64,000 nucleotides of DNA from CAXXHQ01 sp963665265 (GCA_963665265.2 OY762224.2:1798001-1862000); one strand, 5' to 3'; positions 26,204 through 35,771 are shown, numbered from the stretch's first letter. The notes: a model not told the origin generated them from the sequence alone. Numbers and translations: made by a program.

Positions 26204-26698
26204 ATGGAATACTCTCGATCAATTTTACACATTGACGACGATCCGCAAATCACGCGCATCGTCGCCGCCAGACTTACACGCCGAGGATACGAAGTCAAAT
26301 CGATAAACGATCCGACGCAGGCCATGCATGAATTAATATGCGACCGTTGGCGCGTCGTTTTGCTCGACATCGACATGCCCGGCATGAACGGCTTGCATCT
26401 ACTTCGTGAAATCAAAGCTTATGACGGCAGCATTCAGGTCATCATCGTCACCGGCATAGTTTCCCTCAGCACGATCCTTCAATCGTTGCGTTGGGGCGCC
26501 GAGGCATGCTTCTTCAAGCCGATCGTTCATCTTGATCCGCTTCTTGACGCCGTCGACATGGCCTACCGAAAAATCGAACGTTGGTGGAACGCGATTGAAG
26601 ATCTTTCCCAGCGTAAGCGGACTGAAACGAAGCCGCTCGGCGAAAAATCTTTGCCGTTGGCCATCCATCAGCGACTTACCGAGCACGTTCCGAATTAG
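26204..26698 (+). CDS. Response regulator with receiver domain only
   Basis: A 164-residue protein. Receiver-domain residues are visible: acidic pocket ILHIDDDPQ (11-13), phospho-acceptor Asp55 in VVLLDIDMPGMNG, switch Thr83 in IIVTG, and Lys105 in CFFKP. The last 40 residues are helical and basic and hold no known output domain. It lies 57 bases before cheA, so it is likely the phosphorylation partner of that kinase, in the manner of CheY, though its length exceeds CheY (about 125). Confidence 0.88.
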   Translation: MEYSRSILHIDDDPQITRIVAARLTRRGYEVKSINDPTQAMHELICDRWRVVLLDIDMPGMNGLHLLREIKAYDGSIQVIIVTGIVSLSTILQSLRWGAEACFFKPIVHLDPLLDAVDMAYRKIERWWNAIEDLSQRKRTETKPLGEKSLPLAIHQRLTEHVPN

Positions 26699-26755
26699 CG
26701 GCGCTCGTTCGATCGTTCGCGTTTGTCATTCGCCTGTTTAACCCAAAGCGTATTG

Positions 26756-28804
26756 ATGGCTACGCCAGAAACCCTGAATCTCGATCTAATCGCCGATTTC
26801 GTCGAGGAATCGACCGAGTCGCTGCGCGGATTGCCAACGTTACTCGACTCGTATTTTCACGACTCGTCGAACGTCGACGCCATTCACGCGGTATTTCGCG
26901 CCGTTCACTCGATGAAAGGGTGCGCGGCGTTCATGGAGTTGTCGGCCATCCGGCATTACGCGCATTCGGTCGAAAACGCCCTCGATGAAATTCGCAACAA
27001 TCGCGTTTCGCTCGTTGAGGAATTGCGCGAGGCGCTCATCGCCGGTTTCGACCAACTGGAAAGCATGCTCGCCGCCGCCGCGCAAGGGGACGTTCCCGAT
27101 CACGTTTCGGAAGAGCAAGAGGTCGTTCTAAAAAGGATCGCCGACGCAGCGGCCGCCAACCGCATCGAATCGTCCTGGGAAAACAATCTCTGGAACGAAA
27201 TCACGCAAATGGCGGAGAAAATCGCCAAGGCTCACACTCCCAACGCCGAAGCGATGGCCACGCAACTCCGCTCGATGGCCAAGAACTACGCGGTCAACGC
27301 GCCGATGCCTTCGTTGTGCGTTCCTGAACCGAAAAAGCCCGGCCCCACCGCCGACGCGGCCGAGGAAATGTCGGCAGCCGTCGACGAATTCGTCACGCAT
27401 ACGCTCGCTGCCGGCCAAGCCGGATCTCCGGCCGCCGCTCCTCAATCGCCCCCCGCGTCCAATCCCGTCGTTTCCGATTCCGCCGCCGAATCGCACGCCA
27501 ATACGGCGGAGCCCGCGCCGAAATCAACTCCCGTCGCCGTTCCGCATGAAACGACGGCGGCCTCGGCCGACGGCAAGCCGCGCGACGACGCCCATGACGA
27601 AAAGAAAAACAATTATCTCCGCGTTCGTGAGGATCGCGTCGACGAGTTTCTTGAACAAGTCTCGCAACTCTTCGTCACCACCGAGATGTTCAAAGACTTG
27701 CATATGCGTTGGGCGCAGGATAACGAACATTCTCCGTTCCACGACGAGTTGCTTGCGCTGAATCGCCAGCTCAACAATCAATCGCAATTGCTTCAACGCG
27801 GCGTGACGGCGCTGCGAAGAACCGCGATTTCGGCCCTGTTTAGCAAAGCCCCTCGCATGATGCGGATGCTTGGGCATCAGCTCGGCAAGAAAATCGACGT
27901 GCATCTCGTCGGGGGTGAGACCGAAATTGACAAGAAGTTGGCCGACGATTTGGAAGCGCCGCTCAACCATCTCCTGCGAAACGTCGCCGACCACGGCATT
28001 GAGCTTCCCGCCGACCGCGAAGCGCGCGGCGTTCCTCCGGCAGGCAAACTTTTGCTCAAAGCCGAGCAAACGCGATCCTCGGTTCGCATCGTCGTTCAAG
28101 ACGACGGACGCGGAATCGACGTCGAGCGAGTGAAGAATAAAGCCCTCGAAAAGAAGATCATTTCGGCGGAGGAGGCGACGTCGCTCGACGCCCAGGCCGC
28201 CATGCAACTCATTTTCCGACCGGGGTTTTCGACCGCCGAGGCCATTTCGGACGTCTCCGGACGCGGCGTCGGCATGGACGTCGTGAAAACCGTCGTCGAA
28301 AGCTACGGCGGAGCGGTCACCGTTCAATCCGAAGTCAACAAAGGGACGACTTTCCGCATCGATATCCCCATTCGCCAAGCGGTCGTCGTCATCGAAGGTC
28401 TGCTCGTCAAGCATTGCGAGCAACACTTCATTATCCCCTTTGAAGGAATTCTCGAACTCGTCGAGATTCATCCCGGCGACGTGAAAACGGTCCACGGTCG
28501 ACGCGTCGTCTCTTTACGTCAGGGAGTTCTCGACGCCGTTCTACTCGACGAAGCGCTTGATTTGCCCTCCGACGAAATTAATATGAGCGAGTCGTTTACG
28601 GCCGTCGTGCTGAAGCATAACGCGGCGATGATCTGCCTTTTCGTGAAACAAATTCTCGGACGACGGCAAGCGCCGATTAACGGAATTCGCGATTCGCTCA
28701 TCGCTTCCGATAAAATGCTCGGCGTCGCCCCAATCGGCGGCGGTCGCATGGCGCTCGCCCTCAACGTCGCCGAACTGATCCGTTTGCAGCAAACGACTCA
28801 GTAG
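26756..28804 (+). CDS. cheA: CheA-type histidine kinase
   Basis: A 682-residue chemotaxis-type kinase. The HPt domain (about 1-115) carries the phospho-acceptor His51 in AVHSMKGCAAF. A Pro/Ala-rich linker follows at about 185-290. P3 dimerisation begins at LRVREDRVDEFLEQVSQLF. The ATPase domain has HLLRNVADHGIE (N-box), VVQDDGRGID (G1) and GRGVGMDVVKTVVES (G2). A CheW-like domain ends the protein (VVIEGLLVKHCEQHFIIPFEGI). A typical CheY-binding P2 domain is not recognisable. No CheW, methyl-accepting protein, CheR or CheB is in the window, so it could serve chemotaxis genes elsewhere or an alternative output. The ATG at 26756 is chosen over an upstream TTG. Confidence 0.93.
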   Translation: MATPETLNLDLIADFVEESTESLRGLPTLLDSYFHDSSNVDAIHAVFRAVHSMKGCAAFMELSAIRHYAHSVENALDEIRNNRVSLVEELREALIAGFDQLESMLAAAAQGDVPDHVSEEQEVVLKRIADAAAANRIESSWENNLWNEITQMAEKIAKAHTPNAEAMATQLRSMAKNYAVNAPMPSLCVPEPKKPGPTADAAEEMSAAVDEFVTHTLAAGQAGSPAAAPQSPPASNPVVSDSAAESHANTAEPAPKSTPVAVPHETTAASADGKPRDDAHDEKKNNYLRVREDRVDEFLEQVSQLFVTTEMFKDLHMRWAQDNEHSPFHDELLALNRQLNNQSQLLQRGVTALRRTAISALFSKAPRMMRMLGHQLGKKIDVHLVGGETEIDKKLADDLEAPLNHLLRNVADHGIELPADREARGVPPAGKLLLKAEQTRSSVRIVVQDDGRGIDVERVKNKALEKKIISAEEATSLDAQAAMQLIFRPGFSTAEAISDVSGRGVGMDVVKTVVESYGGAVTVQSEVNKGTTFRIDIPIRQAVVVIEGLLVKHCEQHFIIPFEGILELVEIHPGDVKTVHGRRVVSLRQGVLDAVLLDEALDLPSDEINMSESFTAVVLKHNAAMICLFVKQILGRRQAPINGIRDSLIASDKMLGVAPIGGGRMALALNVAELIRLQQTTQ

Positions 28805-28864
28805 CGTATTTTCGACGTTCGTGAAAAAAACGCCGGTTCCGGCAAGCGCGGATAATCTTATCGA

Positions 28865-29665
28865 TTATCGCTTTCGCTGACGAAGCGCTTCGTAGAATAA
28901 CGTCGCCGCCGTCACCGAGACGTTCAGACTATCGACGATCCCCTGCATCGGCAATCGAATCGCCGAAACGTCGTCTCCTCGCCAGGCGTCGGTCAATCCG
29001 TCCGCTTCGCTTCCTAGGATGAACGCCGTCGCGCCGCGATAATCTTTTTCGTCATAAGGTTCGGAACCGTCGACCCGCGCAGCGAAAACGGCGATCTTGT
29101 TTCTTCGCAACCAATCGAGGGTTTCCGCCGAAGTCGCCTCGAACGCCGGGAGGGAGAATATCGCTCCCATGCTCGCCCGAACGGCGTTCGGATTGAATAA
29201 ATCGCATTTCGAGTCGGCCAGAATAAGCGCCGAGACTCCGGCAGCGTCGGCGCTTCGCAAGACCGCACCCACGTTCCCCGGCTTCTCCACGCATTCCAAG
29301 ACGCAGATCACCGCATTCTTCGACGGCGCGAAATCCGCCAAACGCCGAACGGGGGTCTCGGCCGTCGCCAATACTCCTTCCGCTCGATCGCCGAACGCCA
29401 TTTTCTCGAAGATCGCTTCAGTAACGGCAAAGACCTCGGCCTCGGCAAGCGTCTCGACTTTCGCCGAAAGCGATCGACTCTCCTCGGTTTTGCACAACGT
29501 TTCGCAAACGTAGCACTCTCGGATTTTGACGCCCTTGGAAATCGCGCGCTCGATCTCGCGCACGCCGTCCAGCGGAAATCGTCCCTCGCGACGCCGATGT
29601 TTGGCGTCTCTGAGCCGAACGAAGTCCTTCACTCTCGCATTTTGCAAACTTGTAATCGTCGTCAT
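28865..29665 (-). CDS. SpoU/TrmH-family RNA 2'-O-ribose methyltransferase
   Basis: A 266-residue SPOUT methyltransferase. The N-terminal substrate-binding domain starts ITSLQNARVKDFVRLRDAKHRRREGRF. The knotted SAM domain shows motif 1 CVEKPGNVGAVLRSADAAGV, motif 2 FILGSEADGLTDAW and motif 3 MQGIVDSLNVSVTAATLFYEAL. Relatives (RlmB, TsnR, AviRb) methylate 23S rRNA 2'-O-ribose; the exact site is not deducible. It lies in a minus-strand run with the next two genes. Confidence 0.92.
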   Translation of the reverse strand: MTTITSLQNARVKDFVRLRDAKHRRREGRFPLDGVREIERAISKGVKIRECYVCETLCKTEESRSLSAKVETLAEAEVFAVTEAIFEKMAFGDRAEGVLATAETPVRRLADFAPSKNAVICVLECVEKPGNVGAVLRSADAAGVSALILADSKCDLFNPNAVRASMGAIFSLPAFEATSAETLDWLRRNKIAVFAARVDGSEPYDEKDYRGATAFILGSEADGLTDAWRGDDVSAIRLPMQGIVDSLNVSVTAATLFYEALRQRKR

Positions 29666-29711
29666 GATTTCATTCTATCGTAACTACGCGATTCCCCTGT
29701 CCCCCCAAGCC

Positions 29712-30596
29712 CTACATTGTGCAACGCACCGTCACGCCGCTCGGCAATTCTCTTCCGTCGGCCGCCGTGATCGTCATCTCGCCCGCCTCGATTTGCTCCG
29801 GCGCTCGATCGCCGATCGCTTCGCAAAGTAAATCGACCAACTGCTGGGGGCCAAAGCCAGCCGTGTGGCATGTCAGCAATATGAATCGCCCGGTCGCGTT
29901 CGTCAATTCAGCGCAGCCGCGCAACAACTCGGGCAAATGCGCGCTCAACTGCCACGCCTGTCCTCCCGGCCCGTGGCCATAGCTTGGCGGATCCAAAATC
30001 ACCGCGTCGTATCCGTTTCCCCGTCGCAGCTCCCGTTCCACAAACTTCAGCGCATCTTCGGCTATCCAACGAATCGGCGCTTGGCCTAATCCGGATAGCT
30101 CCGCGTTCGTTCTCGCCCAACCAGTGACGTTTTTCGCCGCGTCGATATGCACGACCTCCGCCCCCGCCGCCGCGGCGGCCAACGTGCTCCCTCCCGTATA
30201 TGCGAATAAATTCAAAACCTTCATCCGCAGTGCGTCTGGCTCGCTTCCGCCTTGCGACGCGCCGTCGTAATTCCGCACTTGCTCGGCAATCCACTCCCAA
30301 TTATCGGCCTGCTCGGCAAATAAGCCGATATGTCCGAACGGGGTTCGCTTCAATTCGAACACCGCGTTTTTGTGCGAAATTCGCCATTTATCCGGAATCG
30401 GGTTCGAGTCGCGCCATACGCCGCGTTCTCCCTTCGTCTCTTCAAATCGAGCGTCGGCCGTCTTCCACAAGCTCGCCTTCGCGATTTTTTCATGCTCCGC
30501 CGCAGGGCAAGGCCGATCTAGGATCACTTCGCCGAACCGCTCCAAACGCCGTCCGCGTCCGAAATCGAGCAGCTGGTATTGATTCTTTGCAAACAT
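29712..30596 (-). CDS. Class I SAM-dependent methyltransferase (RlmI/RlmK-like)
   Basis: A 294-residue Rossmann methyltransferase. The SAM motif is VLNLFAYTGGSTLAAAAAGA, followed by the acidic VVHIDAAKN. The catalytic-loop motif is VILDPPSYGHG, and FILLTCHTAGFGP lies further on. The order resembles the C-terminal part of 23S rRNA m5C methyltransferases (RlmI, PF10672) without an N-terminal PUA domain. The target is probably rRNA but not certain. The ATG lies two bases after the ygiQ stop, so the pair is translationally coupled. The TAG stop is part of TAGGGCTTGGGG. Confidence 0.85.
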   Translation of the reverse strand: MFAKNQYQLLDFGRGRRLERFGEVILDRPCPAAEHEKIAKASLWKTADARFEETKGERGVWRDSNPIPDKWRISHKNAVFELKRTPFGHIGLFAEQADNWEWIAEQVRNYDGASQGGSEPDALRMKVLNLFAYTGGSTLAAAAAGAEVVHIDAAKNVTGWARTNAELSGLGQAPIRWIAEDALKFVERELRRGNGYDAVILDPPSYGHGPGGQAWQLSAHLPELLRGCAELTNATGRFILLTCHTAGFGPQQLVDLLCEAIGDRAPEQIEAGEMTITAADGRELPSGVTVRCTM

Positions 30597-30598
30597 GA

Positions 30599-32599
30599 TC
30601 AACGATCCCGCCTTCGCTCGCTCGACTTACGATGCGGTCGATAACCTTGCGAGCCTCCGCTTGGCTTTCCTCTCGCCGAAGTTGGTTTCTTTCCGCTTCC
30701 GTGGGATTTATTCCTGTTCGGTCCCTGCGTCCCCGGACGCTTCGGCGAATATCCGGAAATCAAGCAGTTCGGCCCGTCGCCGATCAAGTCCTCGCGGCCC
30801 GCTTCGAGCAGCGCCTCGCGCACCTCGTCGTAATTCTCGGGCTTGAAGTATTGCAGCAGAGCCTTTTGCATTCGTCGTTGCCGTTCGCCCTTCGGCACGA
30901 AAACCTCTTTGCCGCTCATCGGGTCGATTCCCGTGTAGTACATGCACGTGGCCACGTCCATCGGACTCGGGATAAAATCTTGCACTTTGTCGGGGCGAAT
31001 ATTCCGCCTCTTCAAATAGAGCGCCAAGCGAATCATCGCGTTTAAATCGCTGCCTGGATGCCCGGCGATAAAATACGGAACTAAATATTGCTCCTTGCCC
31101 GCTTTTTTCGAACCTTTTTGAAACTTATCGCAGAACCGTTCAAACGTATCGACGCTCGGCTTGCGCATCAGCGAGAGAACGCCGTCGTCGATATGCTCGG
31201 GGGCGACCTTCAACAATCCGCCTGTATGATGCGCCGCGATCTCTTCGATGTATTTTTCGTCGCGTAGGGCCAAGTCCATGCGAATGCCCGAGGCCACGAA
31301 GGTTTTTTTCACGCCCGGCTCTTCACGAACCGCCCGCATCAACTTCATCAACGGGCGATGATCGACGCCTAAATTCGCGCAGATAGTGGGATGCACGCAG
31401 CTTTCCCGGCGACATTTCGCCCTTGCTTCGGGCTTCGTGCAATTCATGCCGTACATATTCGCCGTCGGACCGCCGATATCGCTGATTACCCCTTTGAATT
31501 CCGGATCGACGGCCATCCGGCGAATCTCGCTCAGAATCGATTCTTCACTCCGACTTTGAATAATTCGCCCTTCGTGCGCCGTAATCGAACAAAAAGAACA
31601 ACCGCCGAAACAACCGCGCATGATTTGGATCGAAGTCTGAATTACTTCAAGCGCCGGAATCTTCCGCTTTCCGTATGAAGGATGCGGCCGACGCATAAAG
31701 GGCAGCCCGTAAACTCGATCCATTTCCGCTTGTTCCAATGGCCATGCCGGCGGATTCACCGCCACGGCTTCGCGTCCGTAGTATTGCACCAACCGCCGCG
31801 CATTGTACGGATTCGTCTCTTCGTGAATGATCCGCGTCATCGAGGCGAACGCCCGCTTATCGGCGACGACCTCTTCGTAACTCGGCAATGTGATCGTGTC
31901 GTCTTCCTTGCCGTTTTCCGACGATGCATCGCGGCGAAAGTCCGGCAACGTCTGACTCGCGCCCAAACGATAAGCGACGCCCCGCACGTCGCGCAGCGCC
32001 TCGACGGGCTCGCCTTGGGCCAAACGCGTGACGATTTCAACCACCGGCCGTTCGCCCATGCCGAAGACGATCATATCGGGCTTGGCGTCCAAAATGATCG
32101 ACCGACGGACTTTGTCGCTCCAATAATCGTAATGGGCCAATCGCCGCAAACTCGCCTCGACGCCGCCCGCAATGATCGGAACCCCCTTATACGCCTCCCG
32201 CGCGCGCTGACAGTAGGCGAGCGTCGCCCGATCGGGCCGCAATCCGATTTGACCGTCGGGGCTGTAGGCGTCATCGTTCCGCACTTTCCGATTGGCCGTG
32301 TAATGATTCAACATCGAATCCATATTGCCCGCGCTAATCGCAAAACAAACCCGAGGCCGACCGAACTTTCGCCATGCGTCGCACGAATGCCAATCGGGCT
32401 GACTGAGAATCGCCACGCGAAAGCCTTCGCTCTCCAAGACCCGGCCGAGCAAAGCCATGGCGAAGCTCGGATGATCGACGTAGGCGTCTCCCGTCACGAA
32501 AACGACGTCCACTTCATCCCAACCGCGCGCGGAAACCTCTTCCGGCGTCATCGGGAGAAACGCCGTTCGGTCAGTTTCACGCATGCTATTCTTCGCCAT
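30599..32599 (-). CDS. YgiQ-family radical SAM protein
   Basis: A 666-residue protein. An N-terminal B12-binding-like region (VDVVFVTGDAYVDHPSFAMALLG) leads to the radical SAM cluster motif GCFGGCSFCSI near residue 345, which binds the 4Fe-4S cluster and SAM. Also seen are KVAPEHIDDGVLSLMRKPS and the C-terminal HPGSDLNAMIRLALYL and DFIPSPMDVATCMYYTG, all typical of YgiQ. The last 60 residues are basic and low complexity. The reaction of this family is not established. The ATG at 32599 follows GAAAAGAAAAAG; the longer frame upstream is repeat sequence. Confidence 0.93.
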   Translation of the reverse strand: MAKNSMRETDRTAFLPMTPEEVSARGWDEVDVVFVTGDAYVDHPSFAMALLGRVLESEGFRVAILSQPDWHSCDAWRKFGRPRVCFAISAGNMDSMLNHYTANRKVRNDDAYSPDGQIGLRPDRATLAYCQRAREAYKGVPIIAGGVEASLRRLAHYDYWSDKVRRSIILDAKPDMIVFGMGERPVVEIVTRLAQGEPVEALRDVRGVAYRLGASQTLPDFRRDASSENGKEDDTITLPSYEEVVADKRAFASMTRIIHEETNPYNARRLVQYYGREAVAVNPPAWPLEQAEMDRVYGLPFMRRPHPSYGKRKIPALEVIQTSIQIMRGCFGGCSFCSITAHEGRIIQSRSEESILSEIRRMAVDPEFKGVISDIGGPTANMYGMNCTKPEARAKCRRESCVHPTICANLGVDHRPLMKLMRAVREEPGVKKTFVASGIRMDLALRDEKYIEEIAAHHTGGLLKVAPEHIDDGVLSLMRKPSVDTFERFCDKFQKGSKKAGKEQYLVPYFIAGHPGSDLNAMIRLALYLKRRNIRPDKVQDFIPSPMDVATCMYYTGIDPMSGKEVFVPKGERQRRMQKALLQYFKPENYDEVREALLEAGREDLIGDGPNCLISGYSPKRPGTQGPNRNKSHGSGKKPTSARGKPSGGSQGYRPHRKSSERRRDR

Positions 32600-32616
32600 C
32601 TTTTTCTTTTCGTGTA

Positions 32617-32795
32617 TTAGCTGTAGGGAACGCGCTGCTGCGGCGTTTCGGCGTAGGGCGCTCTGCAAGCGCCGGTCGCCGCCTGGCGCAACGTCCGGCC
32701 AACCTCCTATTCTACCCACAAACGCCCCCATTGGCCAAAACGCTCTTCCCTCCGCCCCTCAACGCCCTATGCCCTATTCCTAACGCCCTACTTGG
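32617..32795. repeat. Cluster of GTAGGG-headed repeats upstream of ygiQ
   Basis: It contains GTAGGGAACGCGCTGCTGCGGCG (near 32621), GTAGGGCGCTCTGCAAGCGCCG (near 32652) and, on the minus strand, AGTAGGGCGTTAGGAATAGGGCATAGGGCG (about 32760-32790). No coding potential is seen. Confidence 0.7.
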
Positions 32796-32806
32796 CGTTC
32801 TTCGCG

Positions 32807-33679
32807 TCAATGCGACGCGTACCAAAAATACGCCCGCTGCGATTTCGAGTCGTAAACCATTTGCGGTTCGCGTCTGTTCGGACTATCATCTTCCGCCATA
32901 AGTCCGTTCTCGACGGTAATCTCCGAGTTATCGTATCGCAGTAATTTCGCCGGGCGGAATATTTCAAAAACTCTCTTCGACTTCTCGTTGAAGAGGTGAA
33001 CCTCGAATTGCTCGGCCGCCCACTTTCTGAAACCGGCTTCGTCAATTGAAAATTCAAATCGAGTATTTAGCCATTTATGCTCGATGCAAATATCCTTCGC
33101 TTCCGCCGGAATGCGGAATCTTTCGTTCGCCGCGTTCGCCTCGGCAGGGCTTGCATGCCGCAGAGAAATCGGCGGGTCCTCGTTATAAGTCATAAGGGCC
33201 AATAATCCGACCGCGACCGCTATGCCGCCTAAGCCGAGAACATGAGGTAGAATCGCTCGCGGCGCACGGACTCCTCCCGACTTTGCCGTGATCGCATCTC
33301 GTTGAGTTTCTCGGCCGCCGCGATTCGAGAGTAGGTTCCACGATAGGAAAATCTGCAAGCCGAGAACGACGATAGCGACCAGCGCGAACGCCGCTTCCAT
33401 AGGCTTCGCTTGAACCGTTGCGTATCCGATTAATCCGATCGAAACGACGTAGCAAAACTGCAAAGAAATCGCGGCGCTCCGGCTTCGCAAAAACGTGCAT
33501 GCATATTGCGCGACCATTATCGCAGTTAAAATGGGCACGAAGAGCAGGCAAACCGCTTGTGAAATCCGATCGCCCGCCGCCGCTCGGCCGATGAGCGAAC
33601 CGGTCCAAGACGCGCAAGCCAAAATGATGATCACGCCGGGAACGTATGAGCCGATATTCACCCGTTGCGGATTTTGCAT
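32807..33679 (-). CDS. Membrane protein of an unnamed family, paralog A
   Basis: A 290-residue protein with about five hydrophobic segments in the first 190 residues (VPGVIIILACASWTGSLIG, ALVAIVVLGLQIFLSWNLL, LGLGGIAVAVGLLALM) and an outer C-terminal domain of about 110 residues. That domain has AEANAANERFRIPAEAKDI, FEFSIDEAGFRKWAAE and the ending YDSKSQRAYFWY. The same three phrases, in the same order, occur in the proteins at 48080-48967 and 48980-49936, so this is a local gene family. I know no name or role for it. A TAGGGCG-type repeat starts 17 bases after its stop. Confidence 0.75.
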   Translation of the reverse strand: MQNPQRVNIGSYVPGVIIILACASWTGSLIGRAAAGDRISQAVCLLFVPILTAIMVAQYACTFLRSRSAAISLQFCYVVSIGLIGYATVQAKPMEAAFALVAIVVLGLQIFLSWNLLSNRGGRETQRDAITAKSGGVRAPRAILPHVLGLGGIAVAVGLLALMTYNEDPPISLRHASPAEANAANERFRIPAEAKDICIEHKWLNTRFEFSIDEAGFRKWAAEQFEVHLFNEKSKRVFEIFRPAKLLRYDNSEITVENGLMAEDDSPNRREPQMVYDSKSQRAYFWYASH

Positions 33680-34171
33680 GCTGGCCTCAATGAACTAACA
33701 ACCGAAACGATGATAATACATCGCTTCTGATTCTAAGGGAAACCACAGTCGGATTCAATCAAAGAAGCCCTCCGCAGTCACAAGAGGCCTTGAGTTGTAG
33801 GGGGAGCAACGTTCCGACGCGAACTCCGAAATATTCGGCCCGTGTATTGCGTAGTTTAGACTTGTCGTAGGGGGGCAATGATTGCTGACAATCATGGCCG
33901 CGTGAGCCGAAAGAGGCCCATGGAAACGGTTGCAGGCCAGACTCAGTCATAATTTCACTGCAAGAAAAGCGACTCGGCGAGGGCGGTGTGCGAGTGAGCC
34001 GTTTGTGCGAAGAATACGCAAAATTGGATTATCAGAGAACGTGTGGCTTATATGCGGGACGATGCAGAGGAGCATATTTAGAAACTACATGGCACAAATT
34101 CTAGAAGAAAAAGTGAAACTGCGACGCATGCAATTGCCTCATGAACCATATTGTCTCAATATTGCTCCGGT
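33680..34171. other. 492-bp gap at the left border of the AT-rich gene
   Basis: No gene is supported. The composition changes near 33950-34050 from the window's usual GC-rich style to AT-rich. Short frames at 33759-33950 (minus) and from 33930 (plus) look spurious: no ribosome site, no recognisable motif. Confidence 0.5.
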
Positions 34172-35437
34172 TTACTCAACTTTGTTTTTTGTAAGCTTAT
34201 TAACCCCTGAGTGGTCAAGTTCCAACTCAGTATCGCCTAATTTCATTCGAAGTTTGTTAGAACTTCGTAGCAAAGCCATGGCGAGAGCGTCTGCAGCAGT
34301 CATCGAAGATTCTTTTGTTGATTCTTCTGTAAAGAGATTTCGACTTAGCCGTTCAAGCAAATACTGAGGAATTTCAGACCCCTTGTCAGTTTTCCATTCC
34401 AATGCGTTTTCTACAACCCAATTTGCTCGATCAATATCTAATTCAAGCCTCTTGAGTTTAAATTCTTCATCAGCATGTGCCTGAGCCCACTTGCCCATCC
34501 AGCGCAGCCAAAAGCCAGCCGTGATTGCAAATGCCAATGACAATATAATTTGTCGAGTGATATACGGCCCCGTCAAGTTACTTTGCGCTTCTGAATTCAA
34601 CAGCGAAAATCCTGTTGCAGACCCAATAATGACAAGTAAGATTAGGTACCCAATCAGAATCCACCAGCGTTGTCTCTGCGTCTTTGGGGTAAGAGTGAAC
34701 ACTTTGCTACGTTCCGCAAATGTTTTTTTCATCTGCTGGCGTGTTTCTCTCCGCTCGTGCATGTAATTTCGGTCATTGAATTCTTTTAGTTTTTGCGCAA
34801 AGGCAACTTCTCTTGAAGCTAAACTTTGATTTCTTGTTTCGTATTGTTCTTCTAGTTTTTTCTCCTTTTCAGCAATACGCAGTTCGATTTTTTCAATCTT
34901 GCTATTATTGCGTTCTTCTTGGGCAATGGCATAATCTTCAAATTTTTTAAAAAACTCTTCCTGCATTTCTTGCAGTTTTTGTATGGAGCGTTCACGCGCA
35001 GCGTAAAAGGCCTTGTCTTCCTCCTGTGCAAAATCTATCAGCGTTTTGCCTTCCGGCATTTGCAGATCGCATTGAAGACGTTTAATGAGTCTCGCAAGTT
35101 TTGAAGGACTCCGTGGTCCTTGGTTTCCCGTAAGCAATATCTCGATTTTGTCGTAAAAAGCATCCGATGATCCATTCTGGTTTCCGCGGCTAAGTTTTAC
35201 CTCCACTATTTGATCAAATTCTTGATAGAAAACAGAAATCGATCTGCATGAGACGGATTCTTCATCAAGAAGCTGTGAAATCTCCTCCATCGCGTTTGGC
35301 TGATTTGAGTCTAAAGGGTGACCAATTGCTGGGACTAGAGAGAACCGTACAAACGTAAAGTCCTCACCTAGCGAACGCTTCAGTTTCTCAACTACCTCTT
35401 TGTCAGTGAACCGACAAACTGAAAAACTGTACGACAT
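34172..35437 (-). CDS. Coiled-coil double-pass membrane protein, probably acquired
   Basis: A 421-residue protein. The N-terminal ~150 residues form an unrecognised alpha/beta domain (SYSFSVCRFTDKEVVEKLKR, VEVKLSRGNQ). About 155-265 is a Glu/Lys-rich coiled coil (QKLQEMQEEFFKKFEDYA; IELRIAEKEKKLEEQ). Two transmembrane helices follow (WILIGYLILLVIIGSATGFSL; IILSLAFAITAGFWL), then a charged tail. Codons are markedly richer in A and T than in neighbours, and Leu and Arg codon choice differs, indicating horizontal transfer. No defence, toxin or phage family was recognised. The ATG at 35437 is chosen because the frame further upstream runs through a palindrome that looks like an operator. Confidence 0.75.
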   Translation of the reverse strand: MSYSFSVCRFTDKEVVEKLKRSLGEDFTFVRFSLVPAIGHPLDSNQPNAMEEISQLLDEESVSCRSISVFYQEFDQIVEVKLSRGNQNGSSDAFYDKIEILLTGNQGPRSPSKLARLIKRLQCDLQMPEGKTLIDFAQEEDKAFYAARERSIQKLQEMQEEFFKKFEDYAIAQEERNNSKIEKIELRIAEKEKKLEEQYETRNQSLASREVAFAQKLKEFNDRNYMHERRETRQQMKKTFAERSKVFTLTPKTQRQRWWILIGYLILLVIIGSATGFSLLNSEAQSNLTGPYITRQIILSLAFAITAGFWLRWMGKWAQAHADEEFKLKRLELDIDRANWVVENALEWKTDKGSEIPQYLLERLSRNLFTEESTKESSMTAADALAMALLRSSNKLRMKLGDTELELDHSGVNKLTKNKVE

Positions 35438-35481
35438 TGCAGATAACCCTTTATGGAAGTAACCGATAGACAAATGTAGAT

Positions 35482-35503
35482 ATGTATGCGATTTTACATA
35501 CAT
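35482..35503. promoter_or_regulatory. Inverted repeat ATGTATG-N8-CATACAT, operator candidate
   Basis: A perfect 7-bp dyad with an 8-base AT-rich spacer, centred 55 bases upstream of the AT-rich membrane gene's ATG, where a promoter would lie. Geometry suits a dimeric repressor. No regulator gene is adjacent. Confidence 0.55.
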
Positions 35504-35771
35504 TTATTTCTGAACATCTACAGCCTTAAAGGGGGGGGTGGGCATGGCAAGCCCCCTCCTAAATATCCGGACAGAATGAACACGATTTACGGAATTCACG
35601 ATCGCACAAAAAAATTGTTGCCTCTACGAATCCTGTGCGAATTTCACGTTTTTGCCCTATCGTGATTCCCATTTCCTTTTCTCTCCGCACTCCGCGTGGA
35701 AAACCACTTCGTGCCTGAGTGGTGAAAAACCTTGCGTCCCTATGCCCTTCGCCCAAACCCCTACGCCCTGC

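Noticed and set aside
25867..26415. Minus-strand frame of 182 codons upstream of the response regulator
   Set aside because: Its right part is antisense to the receiver domain and the left part is intergenic; no family resemblance or ribosome site.
26756..28804. Reading the cheA product as a hybrid kinase with receiver domain
   Set aside because: The C-terminus is a CheW-like domain; no DD..D..T..K receiver pattern is present.
33930..34367. Plus-strand frame of 145 codons near the AT-rich gene
   Set aside because: It overlaps the 3' end of the minus-strand AT-rich gene and has no motif; composition changes within it.
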